A stretch of DNA of 64,000 bases from Sphingomonas crusticola (lineage in GTDB: Bacteria > Pseudomonadota > Alphaproteobacteria > Sphingomonadales > Sphingomonadaceae). Both the position numbers and the translations under genes were made by a program. The stretch covers positions 2,750,501-2,814,500 of the forward strand of contig NZ_QTJP01000001.1 of the NCBI RefSeq assembly GCF_003391115.1, in the 5' to 3' direction. Positions 54,732 to 63,489 of the stretch are shown piece after piece. Position 1 is the first letter of the stretch. The number at the start of each line of letters is the position of its first letter. The notes below the pieces were generated by a model. The model saw nothing but the letters and a program-made list of their open reading frames with translations. It had not been told where the DNA came from and searched no databases.

Positions 54732-55349
54732 TCAGCGAGGGGAATCCTGGCCGGCGCGGTAGAGCAGGCGAACCAGCGCGCCGGCCCGCTTCACGCGTCG
54801 TGCGTGATAATGGCGCAATATCCTGCCCAGGGCTACGCGCTCCTGCGCCCGATCGAGCGCATCGATCTGCGCGAACTCTTCGTCCAGGTCGGGAAAGATT
54901 TCCGCTTCGACCATACGCGCCGCCGACAGGCGCGCGCTGCAGCGCGCGACCGCGCGGCCATGCTCGATATTATCGGACAGCGCGGCAATCCCGGCAAACA
55001 GGCCGGCGATGCGTTCGGCATTGCTGGCGCCGCCGGCACCGCCCCGGCGCCGCTCACGCGGCATCACTTTCTGCCGCAGCACCAGGCTCATGAGGTCGCT
55101 CGACCAGCGATACAGATCGGCCAATCCCGGCTCGTCGAATGCGGGCAGAAAGAAGCCGTCGCCGCTATGCGCTTCGACCAGGCCTTCGCCCGCCAGCCGG
55201 TTGAGCGCGTCGCGCACCGGCGTCACGCTGCTGGTCAGGCGATCGGCGAGCTCGGCCGCATCCAGGCGCTCGCCCGGCGGGTGACGATGACCGAGGATGC
55301 GCGCGCGCAGCGCGGCATAGACCCGGTCCGATACGGGGCCCGCGTTCAT
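54732..55349 (-). CDS. GntR-family regulator at the end of the luxI unit
   Basis: 205 residues. The N-terminal winged helix (VYAALRARILGHRHPPGERL, then LADRLTSSVTPVRDALNRLA) is clear GntR. The C-terminal region is helical and FadR/FCD-like in length, with no obvious metal triad. The start at 55349 overlaps the phyH stop (ATGA); a longer frame reaching 55466 would overlap phyH heavily. Last gene of the luxI-phyH-gntR string. Confidence 0.85.
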   Translation of the reverse strand: MNAGPVSDRVYAALRARILGHRHPPGERLDAAELADRLTSSVTPVRDALNRLAGEGLVEAHSGDGFFLPAFDEPGLADLYRWSSDLMSLVLRQKVMPRERRRGGAGGASNAERIAGLFAGIAALSDNIEHGRAVARCSARLSAARMVEAEIFPDLDEEFAQIDALDRAQERVALGRILRHYHARRVKRAGALVRLLYRAGQDSPR

Positions 55350-56236
55350 CGCGAGGCGCGCTGGCCTTCCGCGAACGCATCGACCATTTTCACCTGGTCC
55401 GGACGCAGCGCATCGATCGCCGCCAGCGGCCGGTCGCACCCATCGCGCAGCAGGATCGACGGGCATTGCCCCTCGTAATTGCCGAGATTGGGCCGGTGCT
55501 GACGATATCCCACCAGCGCCGCCAGCTCGGGCGCGAAGGCCTTTGCGACGGCGGGCGGATAAGCGAGGAACTGGTTCTCGTAGGATTTAAGCCAGCCGAG
55601 CGAATAGCCGATCACGCAGGGGCGCCGGATCTCGTCGCTGCGATTGGCGCCCGCGCCATGGGCGGTCGAGCCCAGGAACAGGAGCGCGTCGCCGGGCGCC
55701 ATCTCGGCAGCGACCGGCTCGCCCGCAAGCTCGCTCGACGCGGCCCGACGGCCATGACTGCCCGGCCATACCAAGGTTGCGCCGTTCTGGCGGGTGAATG
55801 GCACGAACGGCCAGATCACGTTGACGAGATATTCGGCGTCTCCCGGTGCAACCCGCCACATGTCCTGGTCGCGGTGCGGCATTTGCTGGAGCGCGGCGGG
55901 ATGGACGGCGATCGCCTGGGCGACATTGAGCTGAACGATATCGCAATGAGGCAGGAGGATGGTGTCGACGACCCCACGGATCAGCGGATGCAGCACCAGC
56001 CGCTGCGCCCGTGGCGACCGGGCAAGCAGGCGGCCGAACCGCTTCGTCTGCGTGCCGTAGAAGCTGCCCTCCCCGAACGGCGTGTCCGCGAATGGCTGCG
56101 CCAAGTCATCGTCGAGCGCTTCGATCGCGCTTGCGGGCAGTGCGCCCCGGATGATGCAATAACCCTCCTCCTGCAGCGCGCGCACCGCGTCGGCGGCGCC
56201 GGTGTCGGCGGCGGCGGACCCGGTCCCGGTCATCAC
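55346..56236 (-). CDS. phytanoyl-CoA dioxygenase-family oxygenase (PhyH)
   Basis: 296 residues. Fe(II)/2-oxoglutarate fold: metal His and Asp in LQQMPHRDQDMWRV, distal His in LFLGSTAHGAGANRS, and an Arg for oxoglutarate (RRPCVIGYSLGW). It overlaps luxI (ATGA). A phyH gene directly after luxI is a recurring arrangement in sphingomonads. It may hydroxylate the acyl-homoserine lactone or a fatty precursor, which is not proven. Confidence 0.9.
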   Translation of the reverse strand: MMTGTGSAAADTGAADAVRALQEEGYCIIRGALPASAIEALDDDLAQPFADTPFGEGSFYGTQTKRFGRLLARSPRAQRLVLHPLIRGVVDTILLPHCDIVQLNVAQAIAVHPAALQQMPHRDQDMWRVAPGDAEYLVNVIWPFVPFTRQNGATLVWPGSHGRRAASSELAGEPVAAEMAPGDALLFLGSTAHGAGANRSDEIRRPCVIGYSLGWLKSYENQFLAYPPAVAKAFAPELAALVGYRQHRPNLGNYEGQCPSILLRDGCDRPLAAIDALRPDQVKMVDAFAEGQRASR

Positions 56237-56853
56237 GCCGCTTCCCGGTCGCGCGGGTAGGGCAGTGTCTCGCTTGGGTGGAGACCGGCCGCGCGCAAGG
56301 CATTCGGTGTGTCGCGGTCGATCATGATCTGCAGCCCGGCCAGGGCACGTGGGCCGGCGCCGGACAATGGCCCGAGCGGCCGCGTACGCCAGCCGAAAGC
56401 CTCGATCTGCGTGAGCCAGCTGCGTTCCGCGATCGCGCTATAGGCAGCGATGCCGCGGTCGAGCGCATAATCTGCCAGCGCGCACACCAACGTATCGCGC
56501 GCACGCCGGCGATCCCGCGTCGGAAGGTCGCGTTCCAGACAGAAACGCGTGATCTCGAAGATATCCTCGGCCGCTGGCGGAGCCGCCTCGCACAATTGCG
56601 GATAAAGCGTGTCCAACAGATGCGGTCGGCTCGTCGGCAATAGCCGACACGAGGCGACGTGATCGTGGGCATCGTCGGTCAGGACCAGGTAGACGCAATG
56701 ACCGTCGTCGAACTGGTCGACCTCGTAGCGGCCGTCGATGACCGGCACATCCCATCCCAGCAGATCGACAAACACCCGCTTGCGAGCCTCGAACATGCGG
56801 CGCAGCAGCTCGGCGCCTTGCGTCGGGGCAGCGATCGACAGGATGTGGAGCAT
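56233..56853 (-). CDS. acyl-homoserine-lactone synthase (LuxI family)
   Basis: 206 residues. Conserved residues of the SAM-binding half are seen: Arg and Trp in RKRVFVDLLGWDVP, the ExDxFD motif YEVDQFDDGHCVYLVL, and ASCRLLPTS. The acyl half begins with EITRFCLERD. It makes a homoserine-lactone signal from SAM and acyl-ACP. It is downstream of luxR on the same strand, with 75 bases between them holding a dyad that may be its lux box. Confidence 0.93.
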   Translation of the reverse strand: MLHILSIAAPTQGAELLRRMFEARKRVFVDLLGWDVPVIDGRYEVDQFDDGHCVYLVLTDDAHDHVASCRLLPTSRPHLLDTLYPQLCEAAPPAAEDIFEITRFCLERDLPTRDRRRARDTLVCALADYALDRGIAAYSAIAERSWLTQIEAFGWRTRPLGPLSGAGPRALAGLQIMIDRDTPNALRAAGLHPSETLPYPRDREAA

Positions 56854-56908
56854 GCGCCTGTTCCCCTCGGGTTCGAGGCGAACATCTTCCCTGGCATGTC
56901 TCCGGCCT

Positions 56909-56926
56909 ATTCCCAGAAAGGGGTAT
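56909..56926 (-). promoter_or_regulatory. candidate lux box before luxI
   Basis: 18-base imperfect dyad ATTCCCAGAAAGGGGTAT, 55 bases ahead of the luxI ATG, between luxR and luxI. Length and place suit a LuxR-type binding site, but one arm position mismatches and the sequence differs from the classic CTG/CAG form. Confidence 0.35.
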
Positions 56927-56928
56927 TT

Positions 56929-57669
56929 TCAGTGTTTCAGGATGTCGGCAAAGCTCAACGTTCCATCGAATAAAGCGCGGATCGCGAGTGATGTACGCTT
57001 CTCCACGCCATAACGTTCGCGGGCGAGCTTGATATGGCGGATCACCGTCTCCTCGCTCACGTCGAGGATGCGGCTGATCTCCCAGTCGGTCTTGCCGCGT
57101 GCCGCCCACAGCACGCAGTCGCGCTGCCGGTCGGTGAGCCGCGCCGCGCCGCTGCCCTCGCGCACCCGCCACACATGGCGCGCCGCCTCGAAGGCATAAT
57201 CTCCCGCCAGCTGCGCCAGCGGCAGCATGGCATCGGCCACCGGCTGCCCTTCTTCATTCGCGAACGAGCACGAGCCGAATGCCTCCCCCGGCACATTGGC
57301 CGGCACGGTGAAGCCGTCACCGATCCCTTCCACGCGCCCGCGCTCGAGCATCTGCCGGTCGCGCGGCGTCAACTTGATCAGCGCGGGGATGCGCGACCAG
57401 CGAAAGCCGATGCTCGTGCGATGGCTGGCGCGATGAACCGGATCGCTGACGCCGAGGCCATTTTTCTCATAATGCTCCGCCCACCGCGGCGGATAATTGT
57501 GGAGCCGGATCGCCGTCGCGCCTGCCGCCGTCAGATCGACATGGTGGATTATCGCGAAATATTGAAAGCCGAGATCGGCCGCGATCGCGGCCATGGCGTC
57601 CGCCAGGTCGTCGGCGTTGGCAATGGCCGCGACGAGACGGATGAACGCCTCAACCTGACCCAGGCCCAT
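56929..57669 (-). CDS. LuxR-family autoinducer-binding regulator
   Basis: 246 residues. The N-terminal autoinducer-binding domain shows FQYFAIIHHVDL, the Trp/Tyr pocket LHNYPPRWAEHYEKNGLGVS with Asp in DPVHR, and VPANVPGEAFGSCSF. The C-terminal LuxR helix-turn-helix is LTDRQRDCVLWAARGKTDWE, then ISRILDVSEETVIRHIKLAR. The ATG at 57669 is preferred over a TTG at 57699. It probably activates luxI-phyH-gntR when the signal binds. Confidence 0.92.
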   Translation of the reverse strand: MGLGQVEAFIRLVAAIANADDLADAMAAIAADLGFQYFAIIHHVDLTAAGATAIRLHNYPPRWAEHYEKNGLGVSDPVHRASHRTSIGFRWSRIPALIKLTPRDRQMLERGRVEGIGDGFTVPANVPGEAFGSCSFANEEGQPVADAMLPLAQLAGDYAFEAARHVWRVREGSGAARLTDRQRDCVLWAARGKTDWEISRILDVSEETVIRHIKLARERYGVEKRTSLAIRALFDGTLSFADILKH

Positions 57670-57869
57670 CGGTCCAACCGCCCACGGGCGGCGGATCAAG
57701 GCGCCGGTGCTCCCGCGATCGTCCTTTCCCAGCTCGGGCCATCCGACGGTGTCTCAAGCCGGCGGGCGGCGTGCAAGCGCGTACAATATGGTCACATGGC
57801 CCCTGTCGTCACGCACGAAAGTTTCCATTTTGGTCGCAATTTCCGCCAATTAGGTGGTGGTGGTCGCCG

Positions 57870-58640
57870 ATGGCTTCCTGTCCCGACGGCACCCGGCTAG
57901 CCGATTACGAATATCTGCGCGAGCTCGATCGCGCCGGGCTGATGTGGGAATGGCTACGCCGCGATCCCGCCTATACGATCTGGTATTTGCGCGCCTCGAC
58001 CGCGACACGCGGTACGATGCCGGCCCCGTCCCGCTGGCGGCTCGCTTTCGCCGAGGATCCTGCACGTCCCGCACCCGAGGCCGCTATTCTCTGGCGGGCG
58101 GAACTCGACCCGGGCGTGTTGGGGGTGATCGCTTCGCCGACCGGCGCGCGCGACCCTAACGCACTTCCCGTATCGCTCGTGCGCCGCTGGACGACGCTGG
58201 TGATGGGCGACGACGGTATCGAGCGAGCGGTCTTGTCGGACCGGCTGCACCACATCCGGCTCGACGTGGCGCAAGGCACGCTCGCCCGCGGCCCGGTGGT
58301 GCTGCATTATCTGCTGGAGGGGACGCGCGATACCAAGCCCAAGCTGCTCACGCTGCGGCGGCTGATGGCGATCTGCCTCGAACGCCAATTTCCGGCTTCG
58401 CTCTTTCCCGCTGAGCCGCGCATCGAGCGTTGGCTGGCATTGTTTCGCGTCGCCGATGCGCTGCGGGCGGGGGCGAGCCAGCGGGAGCTCGCCGAGATGC
58501 TTTACGGCCGCGCCCGGGTGCGGGCCGAGTGGACCGGCTCGTCCGACTCGTTACGATCGCGGATCAGGCGTTTGGTCGGCGAGGCCCACCATCTCGCCGG
58601 TGGCGGCTATCGCTGGCTGATGCGCCGGTCCGCGCGGTAG
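57870..58640 (+). CDS. DUF2285-domain protein of a mobile module
   Basis: 256 residues. The N-terminus (LADYEYLRELDRAGLMWEWL, then RRDPAYTIWYLR) is the transcriptional-regulator-like region found in front of DUF2285. The DUF2285 part runs from about residue 140 to the end, with DALRAGASQRELAEMLYG and RRLVGEAHHLAGGGYRWLM. Such proteins are typical of integrative and conjugative elements of alphaproteobacteria, near parB-like and DUF736 genes, as here. Probably DNA-binding. ATG at 57870 chosen over an upstream frame that crosses the intergenic region. Confidence 0.85.
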   Translation: MASCPDGTRLADYEYLRELDRAGLMWEWLRRDPAYTIWYLRASTATRGTMPAPSRWRLAFAEDPARPAPEAAILWRAELDPGVLGVIASPTGARDPNALPVSLVRRWTTLVMGDDGIERAVLSDRLHHIRLDVAQGTLARGPVVLHYLLEGTRDTKPKLLTLRRLMAICLERQFPASLFPAEPRIERWLALFRVADALRAGASQRELAEMLYGRARVRAEWTGSSDSLRSRIRRLVGEAHHLAGGGYRWLMRRSAR

Positions 58641-59026
58641 CGCGTAAGCCCGCGGTCCCGGTTGCAGTACCCGTTCGGCGCCTCGTGCACCTGCGGTGCA
58701 CGACCGCGCTCTAGGGCTCGACGAAGCCGTCTTCGCCCCCGAGCCGGCCTCCTGCCGTCTCGGCCTTCGGTGACGATCGGCTGGCGCTTTTGCAGCGGAC
58801 GCCGCGCCGGTGCGCGGCGGCGTGTCGGCGCGGCCCCGGCTGCGGGTGCGGGCGGCGCTTCCGTCTAGGCGCGTCGCCGCCGCCGGCAAGCCTGCGCTCA
58901 CGCTGCGGCTCCTCCATTGCATTGCGGTCCTGCGGATGCCGCCGCCGGCTGACCCGCGCCTGTCCGTTCGCTTCTGCCGCCCACCCCCGCTGCCGGGGCC
59001 GTGCTGGGGTGGCGAGGAGGTGCGCG
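58641..59026. other. intergenic with a perfect hairpin
   Basis: 386 bases without a supported gene. Near its start lies the perfect hairpin TCGTGCACC-TGC-GGTGCACGA (58683-58703), which has no T-run and so is more likely a protein-binding or structural site. The rest is very GC-rich with overlapping short palindromes. Confidence 0.5.
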
Positions 59027-60010
59027 ATGTCTTCAACCCATAAGCGGCCCGCCAAGCGTCAGGCGGGCAGAGCCACGCCCGCGCGATCCGCCGGCGCTCG
59101 AGCCGAGGCCGGCGCGGCGCCGCGCCCGAGCCTGTACGACGAGGTCACCGACCGCATCATCGCCGAGCTGGAGGGCGGGCGCGTGCCATGGGTTCAGCCG
59201 TGGGGCAGGCGCGGCGGCGCCACGGCCGCGCTGCCGCGCAATGCCGCCAGCAAGCGGCCTTATTCCGGCATCAATGTGCTGATCCTGTGGGGCGCGGTCA
59301 TCGAGCGCGCTTATCCCTCGCAGGATTGGCTGACCTTCCAGCAGGCGCAGCAGCTCGGCGGCATGGTCCGCAAGGGCGAGCGCGGCACGCAGGTGGTCTT
59401 TGCCGACCGCTTCACGCCGCAAGACGAGAAGGCGCGCGCTTCCGAGCAGCATTGCGAACCCCGCACCATCCCGTTCCTCAAGCGCTTCACCCTGTTCAAT
59501 GTCGCGCAATGCGAGGGATTGGGCGGCTGCGACGGCGATCCGGCGCCGCTCGCCGAACCGGCGGTGGTCGCTGTCGGCGAAGCGCTGATCCACGCCAGCG
59601 GGGTCGAATATCAGATCGGCGGCAATCGCGCTTTCTATGCGCCGATCCTCGACTTCGTGCAGGTCCCGCCGCCCTGCGCGTTCTTCGACCGCATCAACTA
59701 TTACCGGACCGCGCTCCATGAACTGACTCACGCCACCGGGCACGCGACACGGCTGGGGCGCGACCTGTCGCATGCGTTCGGCAGCGCGGGCTATGCGCGC
59801 GAGGAACTGGTCGCCGAACTGGGTTCGGCCTTCCTGTGCGCCTCGCTCGGCATCGTCCCGACCGTGCGCCATTGCGATTATCTCGCCTGCTGGCTGGACC
59901 TGCTCAAGGGCGACAATCGCGCGATCTTCCGCGCCGCCAGCGCGGCGCGCAAGGCCGCCGACTGGCTGCTCGCCCGGCTGGCCGAGGCCCCGGCGGAGGC
60001 GGCGTCATGA
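59027..60010 (+). CDS. ArdC-like antirestriction protein (zincin)
   Basis: 327 residues with GAGGAGG six bases before the ATG. The N-terminal ArdC ssDNA-binding domain shows SLYDEVTDRIIAELEGGRVP, then WVQPWG, SKRPYSGINVLILWGAVIE, MVRKGERGTQVVF. The C-terminal metallopeptidase part has the HExxH motif in YYRTALHELTHATGHATRL. ArdC proteins protect incoming conjugative DNA from restriction. The following small gene starts in an ATGA overlap. Confidence 0.92.
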   Translation: MSSTHKRPAKRQAGRATPARSAGARAEAGAAPRPSLYDEVTDRIIAELEGGRVPWVQPWGRRGGATAALPRNAASKRPYSGINVLILWGAVIERAYPSQDWLTFQQAQQLGGMVRKGERGTQVVFADRFTPQDEKARASEQHCEPRTIPFLKRFTLFNVAQCEGLGGCDGDPAPLAEPAVVAVGEALIHASGVEYQIGGNRAFYAPILDFVQVPPPCAFFDRINYYRTALHELTHATGHATRLGRDLSHAFGSAGYAREELVAELGSAFLCASLGIVPTVRHCDYLACWLDLLKGDNRAIFRAASAARKAADWLLARLAEAPAEAAS

Positions 60011-60243
60011 GCGAGGCGCTGCCCCCCACCGCGCCCGCGTGCGAGCCGACCGAAGCGGGACTGCAATGGCTGATCGGCGGCATCGCCCCGATCAGCTTGG
60101 GCGACCGCCTGCGCCTGCGCGCGGCCGCGCCGCTCGAGCCCGTCCGGCCGCAGCGTCCCTGCGACATCGGCCTGTTCGACCTCAATGCGCGCGCACAACT
60201 CGACCTGTTCACCAAGCTTCCGCCCGGAGCGCCCGGCGGCTGA
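60007..60243 (+). CDS. 78-residue protein coupled to the ArdC gene
   Basis: ATGA overlap with the ArdC-like gene. It contains GLQWLIGGIAPISLGDRLRL, then CDIGLFDLNARAQLDLF. The FDLNARAQLDLF stretch looks like a helix. Small proteins in this place are common in such modules; no function is known to me. Confidence 0.65.
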   Translation: MSEALPPTAPACEPTEAGLQWLIGGIAPISLGDRLRLRAAAPLEPVRPQRPCDIGLFDLNARAQLDLFTKLPPGAPGG

Positions 60244-60331
60244 CGCGCGGCGCGTATCGCCGCAATAAAGCCGGTCCCGCAAGGCCTTGGGAGAGGGAAG
60301 CGGGACCGGCACTCACGATGGAGTGTTGATC

Positions 60332-62218
60332 ATGAAACTCGAATATATCCCCCTCGACAAGCTCGAAGTGAGCCGTCTCAACATGCGCGACGGCAAGCGC
60401 CCGCCCGACGTCTCAGATTTGGTGCCGACCGTGCGCACGCGCGGCATCCTGCAATGCCTGATCGTACGACCGGTCGCCGACCGCGAACTGTTCGAAATTG
60501 TCGCCGGGCGCCGCCGCTTCCATGCGGCGCAGGCGGTCGCGGCCGAAACCGCAACCGCGATGGAGGTGCCGTGCGCGATCCTCGATGGTGGCGACGATGC
60601 CGACGCGCTCGAAGCCTCGCTGATCGAGAATATCGCGCGGCTCGATCCCGACGAGGTCAGCCGGTGGGAGACCTTCACCCGGCTGGTGAAGCAAGGGCGC
60701 AGGCCGGACGAGATCGGGCTGACTTTCGGGCTGCCGGAACGCGCGGTCAGGCAGGTGCTGGCGCTCGGTAATCTGCTGCCGCGCATCCGCCAGCTCTACG
60801 CGCGAGGCGAACTGGACATGGTCGGCGTGCGTCACCTGACGATGGCGAGCAAGCGCCAGCAGCAGGACTGGCTCGCGCAGTGGGACGACCCCGATCGATA
60901 TGCCCCCACCGGGCACGGGCTCAAAGCATGGCTGTTCGGCGGGCAGTCGATCCCGGCGGCGCATGCCGTGTTCGATATCGCGGCGAGCGGGCTCGCCACG
61001 GTCGCCGACCTGTTCGGGGAAGACCGCTATTTCAGCGATGTCGCCGGTTTCTGGGAGCACCAGAACGCCGCCATCGCCACGAAGCGCGAGGCCTATCTCG
61101 CCCAAGGGTGGGGCGAGGTCGTGATCGTGCCGCCGACCGAACATTTCTCCAGCTACGACCATGAGAAGCGGGCCAAGCGCAAAGGCGGGCGGGTCTATCT
61201 CGACGTGCGCGCCAATGGCGAGGTAATCGCGCACGAAGGCTATGTCAGCCGCCGCGCGGCCGAACGCGAAGCCAAGGCGGCGGCGAGCAAGGACGCGGCC
61301 AAGCCGACACGCGGCGAACTGAGCGGGCCGCTCGCCAGCTATGTCGATCTCCACCGTCACGCCGCCGCGCGCGCCGAGCTGCTCGACCATCCCGAGATCG
61401 CGCTCAGGCTGATCGTCGCGCACATCGTCGCGGGCTCGCCGCTGGTGTCGGTCAGGCCCGATCCGCAGTGCGCGCGCGACGAGGCCACCAAGAGTCTGCA
61501 CGACAGCCGCGCCGAGGCGCGGTTCGCCGAGCGGCGCCGCCAAGCGCTCAAGACGCTGGGGCTCGATCCCGACGACCCGACCCTGCTGCGCCACCGTCGC
61601 GAGCCTCATGGCCTTGTCGGCTTGTTCCTGCGGCTGCTCGACATGACCGACGCCGACGTGCTGGCGCTGCTCGCGGTCTGCATGGGCGAGGCACTGGCGG
61701 TCGGCTCGGTCGCGGTCGAGGCGGTCGGGCTGACTTTGGGCGTCGACATGGCGCATTATTGGCATGCGGACGACGCCTTCTTTGCGCTCAACCGCGATAA
61801 GGAACTGCTCCATGCGCTGGTCGCCGAGGTTGCCGGTTCCAAGGTCGCCAAGGCCAACAGCCAGGAGAAGGCCAGAACGCTCAAGACCATCCTCCGCAAC
61901 CATCTCGACGGCACCGACGGCCGTCCAAAGGTTGCGCATTGGGTGCCGAAATGGATGGGCTTCCCGCCCGTCGCCTACACCAAGCGCGGCGGGGTCGGGA
62001 TGGTCAGCGCCCATGCCCAGCTGGCGGCGGCCAAGGCCGCAGCCGTCGACGCCGCACCTGCCCCGGAGATGCCGGGGGCGAGCGGAGCGCAGGCCGCAGC
62101 AGCGCAGGCCGCTGGCAGCGCGCTGGCGCGCGACGGAGCAGAGATCGGGCATGCAGGCGGTCCTGTGGCATTGCCGGTCGCGGCTCAGCCCGGGAGCGAC
62201 ATTCCGCTCGCGGCGTGA
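60332..62218 (+). CDS. ParB/RepB/Spo0J-family protein
   Basis: 628 residues. The ParB N-terminal domain is plain: YIPLDKLEVSRLNMRDGKRP, then LVRTRGILQ-type helix, VAGRRRFHAAQAV, EASLIENIARLDPDEVSRWE. A helix-turn-helix follows (PDEIGLTFGLPERAVRQVLA). It is much longer than chromosomal ParB, with a 350-residue C-terminal part that recurs in mobile-element ParB-like proteins. No ParA partner is in the window, so it may be a regulator or nuclease-like protein and not a partition protein. GGAG lies nine bases before the ATG. Confidence 0.9.
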   Translation: MKLEYIPLDKLEVSRLNMRDGKRPPDVSDLVPTVRTRGILQCLIVRPVADRELFEIVAGRRRFHAAQAVAAETATAMEVPCAILDGGDDADALEASLIENIARLDPDEVSRWETFTRLVKQGRRPDEIGLTFGLPERAVRQVLALGNLLPRIRQLYARGELDMVGVRHLTMASKRQQQDWLAQWDDPDRYAPTGHGLKAWLFGGQSIPAAHAVFDIAASGLATVADLFGEDRYFSDVAGFWEHQNAAIATKREAYLAQGWGEVVIVPPTEHFSSYDHEKRAKRKGGRVYLDVRANGEVIAHEGYVSRRAAEREAKAAASKDAAKPTRGELSGPLASYVDLHRHAAARAELLDHPEIALRLIVAHIVAGSPLVSVRPDPQCARDEATKSLHDSRAEARFAERRRQALKTLGLDPDDPTLLRHRREPHGLVGLFLRLLDMTDADVLALLAVCMGEALAVGSVAVEAVGLTLGVDMAHYWHADDAFFALNRDKELLHALVAEVAGSKVAKANSQEKARTLKTILRNHLDGTDGRPKVAHWVPKWMGFPPVAYTKRGGVGMVSAHAQLAAAKAAAVDAAPAPEMPGASGAQAAAAQAAGSALARDGAEIGHAGGPVALPVAAQPGSDIPLAA

Positions 62219-62233
62219 TCGCGTCCGCACCTG

Positions 62234-62266
62234 GCCCGCGCGGAATGCTCGCGCGGGCTTCTTTTT
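62234..62266 (+). terminator. rho-independent terminator after the ParB-like gene
   Basis: Nine-bp stem GCCCGCGCG/CGCGCGGGC with a seven-base loop, followed by TTCTTTTT. It begins 16 bases after the stop codon. Confidence 0.85.
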
Positions 62267-62565
62267 GCCCGGCTTTATCAAGCCGGGCGGCGGGCGCGGG
62301 AACAGCGGCGCAGGGACAGGCGAAAAGGCCATCCGGCACTACGCGCCACGCCCCGAGGTGAGCCTGCGGATTTCAGGCCGCCGGCCGTCACCGCTAGGGC
62401 CCGTTGTCACGCCATACGGGTGCAAATGCGGGCAGGCCTTTTGCCGCGCCCCGCCTCGGCGACATACCATGCGCATTGCCCTGCGCCGAACATGCCGCCG
62501 CTTCACCGGCGGCGGCCATCCGTCCAACGGGCGCCGGCCTGTCTTCGGCGATTTCGACCGCTGCT

Positions 62566-62723
62566 GAACCGGTCCGGCACGCGCGAAACCATCGCGCGCG
62601 GCTTATTTCCCCGCCCGTGTGCCACGGGCTCCTCGCGGCCGCTACGCTGCAAATAAGCCGCGCGCTCCGGTCCTCCGCTGCGCTGCGGCCCTCGCGGGTG
62701 CGCGCGCGCCTGGCGGGACCGGT
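62566..62723. repeat. nested inverted repeats in the ParB-DUF736 gap
   Basis: Three nested arms: outer GAACCGGTCC (62566-62575) with GGACCGGTTC (62714-62723), middle GCGCGCGGCTTATTT (62594-62608) with AAATAAGCCGCGCGC (62651-62665), and inner CCCGTG-TGC-CACGGG (62614-62628). All arms are perfect. The surrounding 510-base gap has no supported gene. Such structures occur at transfer origins, single-strand origins and protein-binding centres of mobile elements. Confidence 0.65.
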
Positions 62724-62780
62724 TCGCCGCGCGGCCATCGTCCGGAAACAGGTCCGGGCGACCATTCAAGGAGACTCGAA

Positions 62781-63098
62781 ATGCCCGCCATCGGTTATGT
62801 CAGCCGCCATCAGGACGGCTTCAAGGGACAGCTCAAGACGCTCTCGATCCGTGCCGATATCGAGATCGTGCCGGCCAGCAAGTCCAGCGACGCGCAGCCC
62901 GATTACCGCGTCGCCGCCAACGGTGTCGAGGTCGGTGCCGGCTGGATCCGCCGCGGCGAAACCTCGGGCCGGGATTATGTCTCGCTGAGCTTCGCGGCGC
63001 CCGAGTTCGGCCCGCGCCGGCTCTACGCCAATCTCGGCCGCGCCGCCGGCCGGGACGATGACGACATGTTCGCCATCATCTGGAACCCGGCCGACTGA
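62781..63098 (+). CDS. DUF736 family protein
   Basis: 105 residues after an AAGGAG site. The typical DUF736 pattern is seen: MPAIGYVSRHQDGFKGQLKT, PASKSSDAQPDYRV, GVEVGAGWIRRGETSGRDYV, SLSFAAPEFGPRRLYANLG and FAIIWNP at the end. The family is a marker of alphaproteobacterial conjugative elements; its biochemical role is unknown. Confidence 0.92.
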   Translation: MPAIGYVSRHQDGFKGQLKTLSIRADIEIVPASKSSDAQPDYRVAANGVEVGAGWIRRGETSGRDYVSLSFAAPEFGPRRLYANLGRAAGRDDDDMFAIIWNPAD

Positions 63099-63108
63099 AC
63101 GCCCCACC

Positions 63109-63143
63109 ATCCCGCGCCCGCTCGGGCGCGGGATACCCTTTTC
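63109..63143 (+). terminator. rho-independent terminator after the DUF736 gene
   Basis: ATCCCGCGCCC/GGGCGCGGGAT stem with a GCTC loop, then ACCCTTTTC. It starts 11 bases after the stop codon. Confidence 0.8.
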
Positions 63144-63258
63144 TGGGACGGTCGAATTCGCAAGGTGCCGATTCCGACCCTCCCCACGCCGCGCCGGTTG
63201 GGCGAACCGCTCGATCGCGGCGCAATCCCGCAAAGCCGTATCGCCGGAGCAGGCAGCC

Positions 63259-63489
63259 ATGCTGTCGTTCGAAACCGCCGAGCGCGCCCAAACGGCGCGC
63301 AAGATATGCCCCTTTCTGACCGCCAAGCAGGCGGCGTTTCATCTCGGTCTCAGCGTCGGCACGCTCAAGAAGATGCGCGCCGAGGGACGCGGCCCCTTGT
63401 GCCGGCTGCACGGGCGAACCTGGCGCTATCATGTCGACGACATCGAGGCGTGGTCGGCATCGCGCGCGCGCGGCGGGGGCGATGCCTGA
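63259..63489 (+). CDS. excisionase-like helix-turn-helix protein
   Basis: 76 residues. FLTAKQAAFHLGLSVGTLKK, then MRAEGRGPLCRLHGRTWRYH and VDDIEAWSASR: a MerR/excisionase-type winged helix with the usual R-Y-x-x-DD-x-x-W end. It could control excision or transfer of the module. The start is not certain; the ATG at 63259 has GGAGCAGG ahead. It overlaps the next gene by eight bases. Confidence 0.82.
   Translation: MLSFETAERAQTARKICPFLTAKQAAFHLGLSVGTLKKMRAEGRGPLCRLHGRTWRYHVDDIEAWSASRARGGGDA

Noticed and set aside
60413-62332. 639-codon minus-strand frame opposite the ParB-like gene
   Set aside because: Shadow frame; the plus strand has a complete ParB domain and a terminator after its stop.
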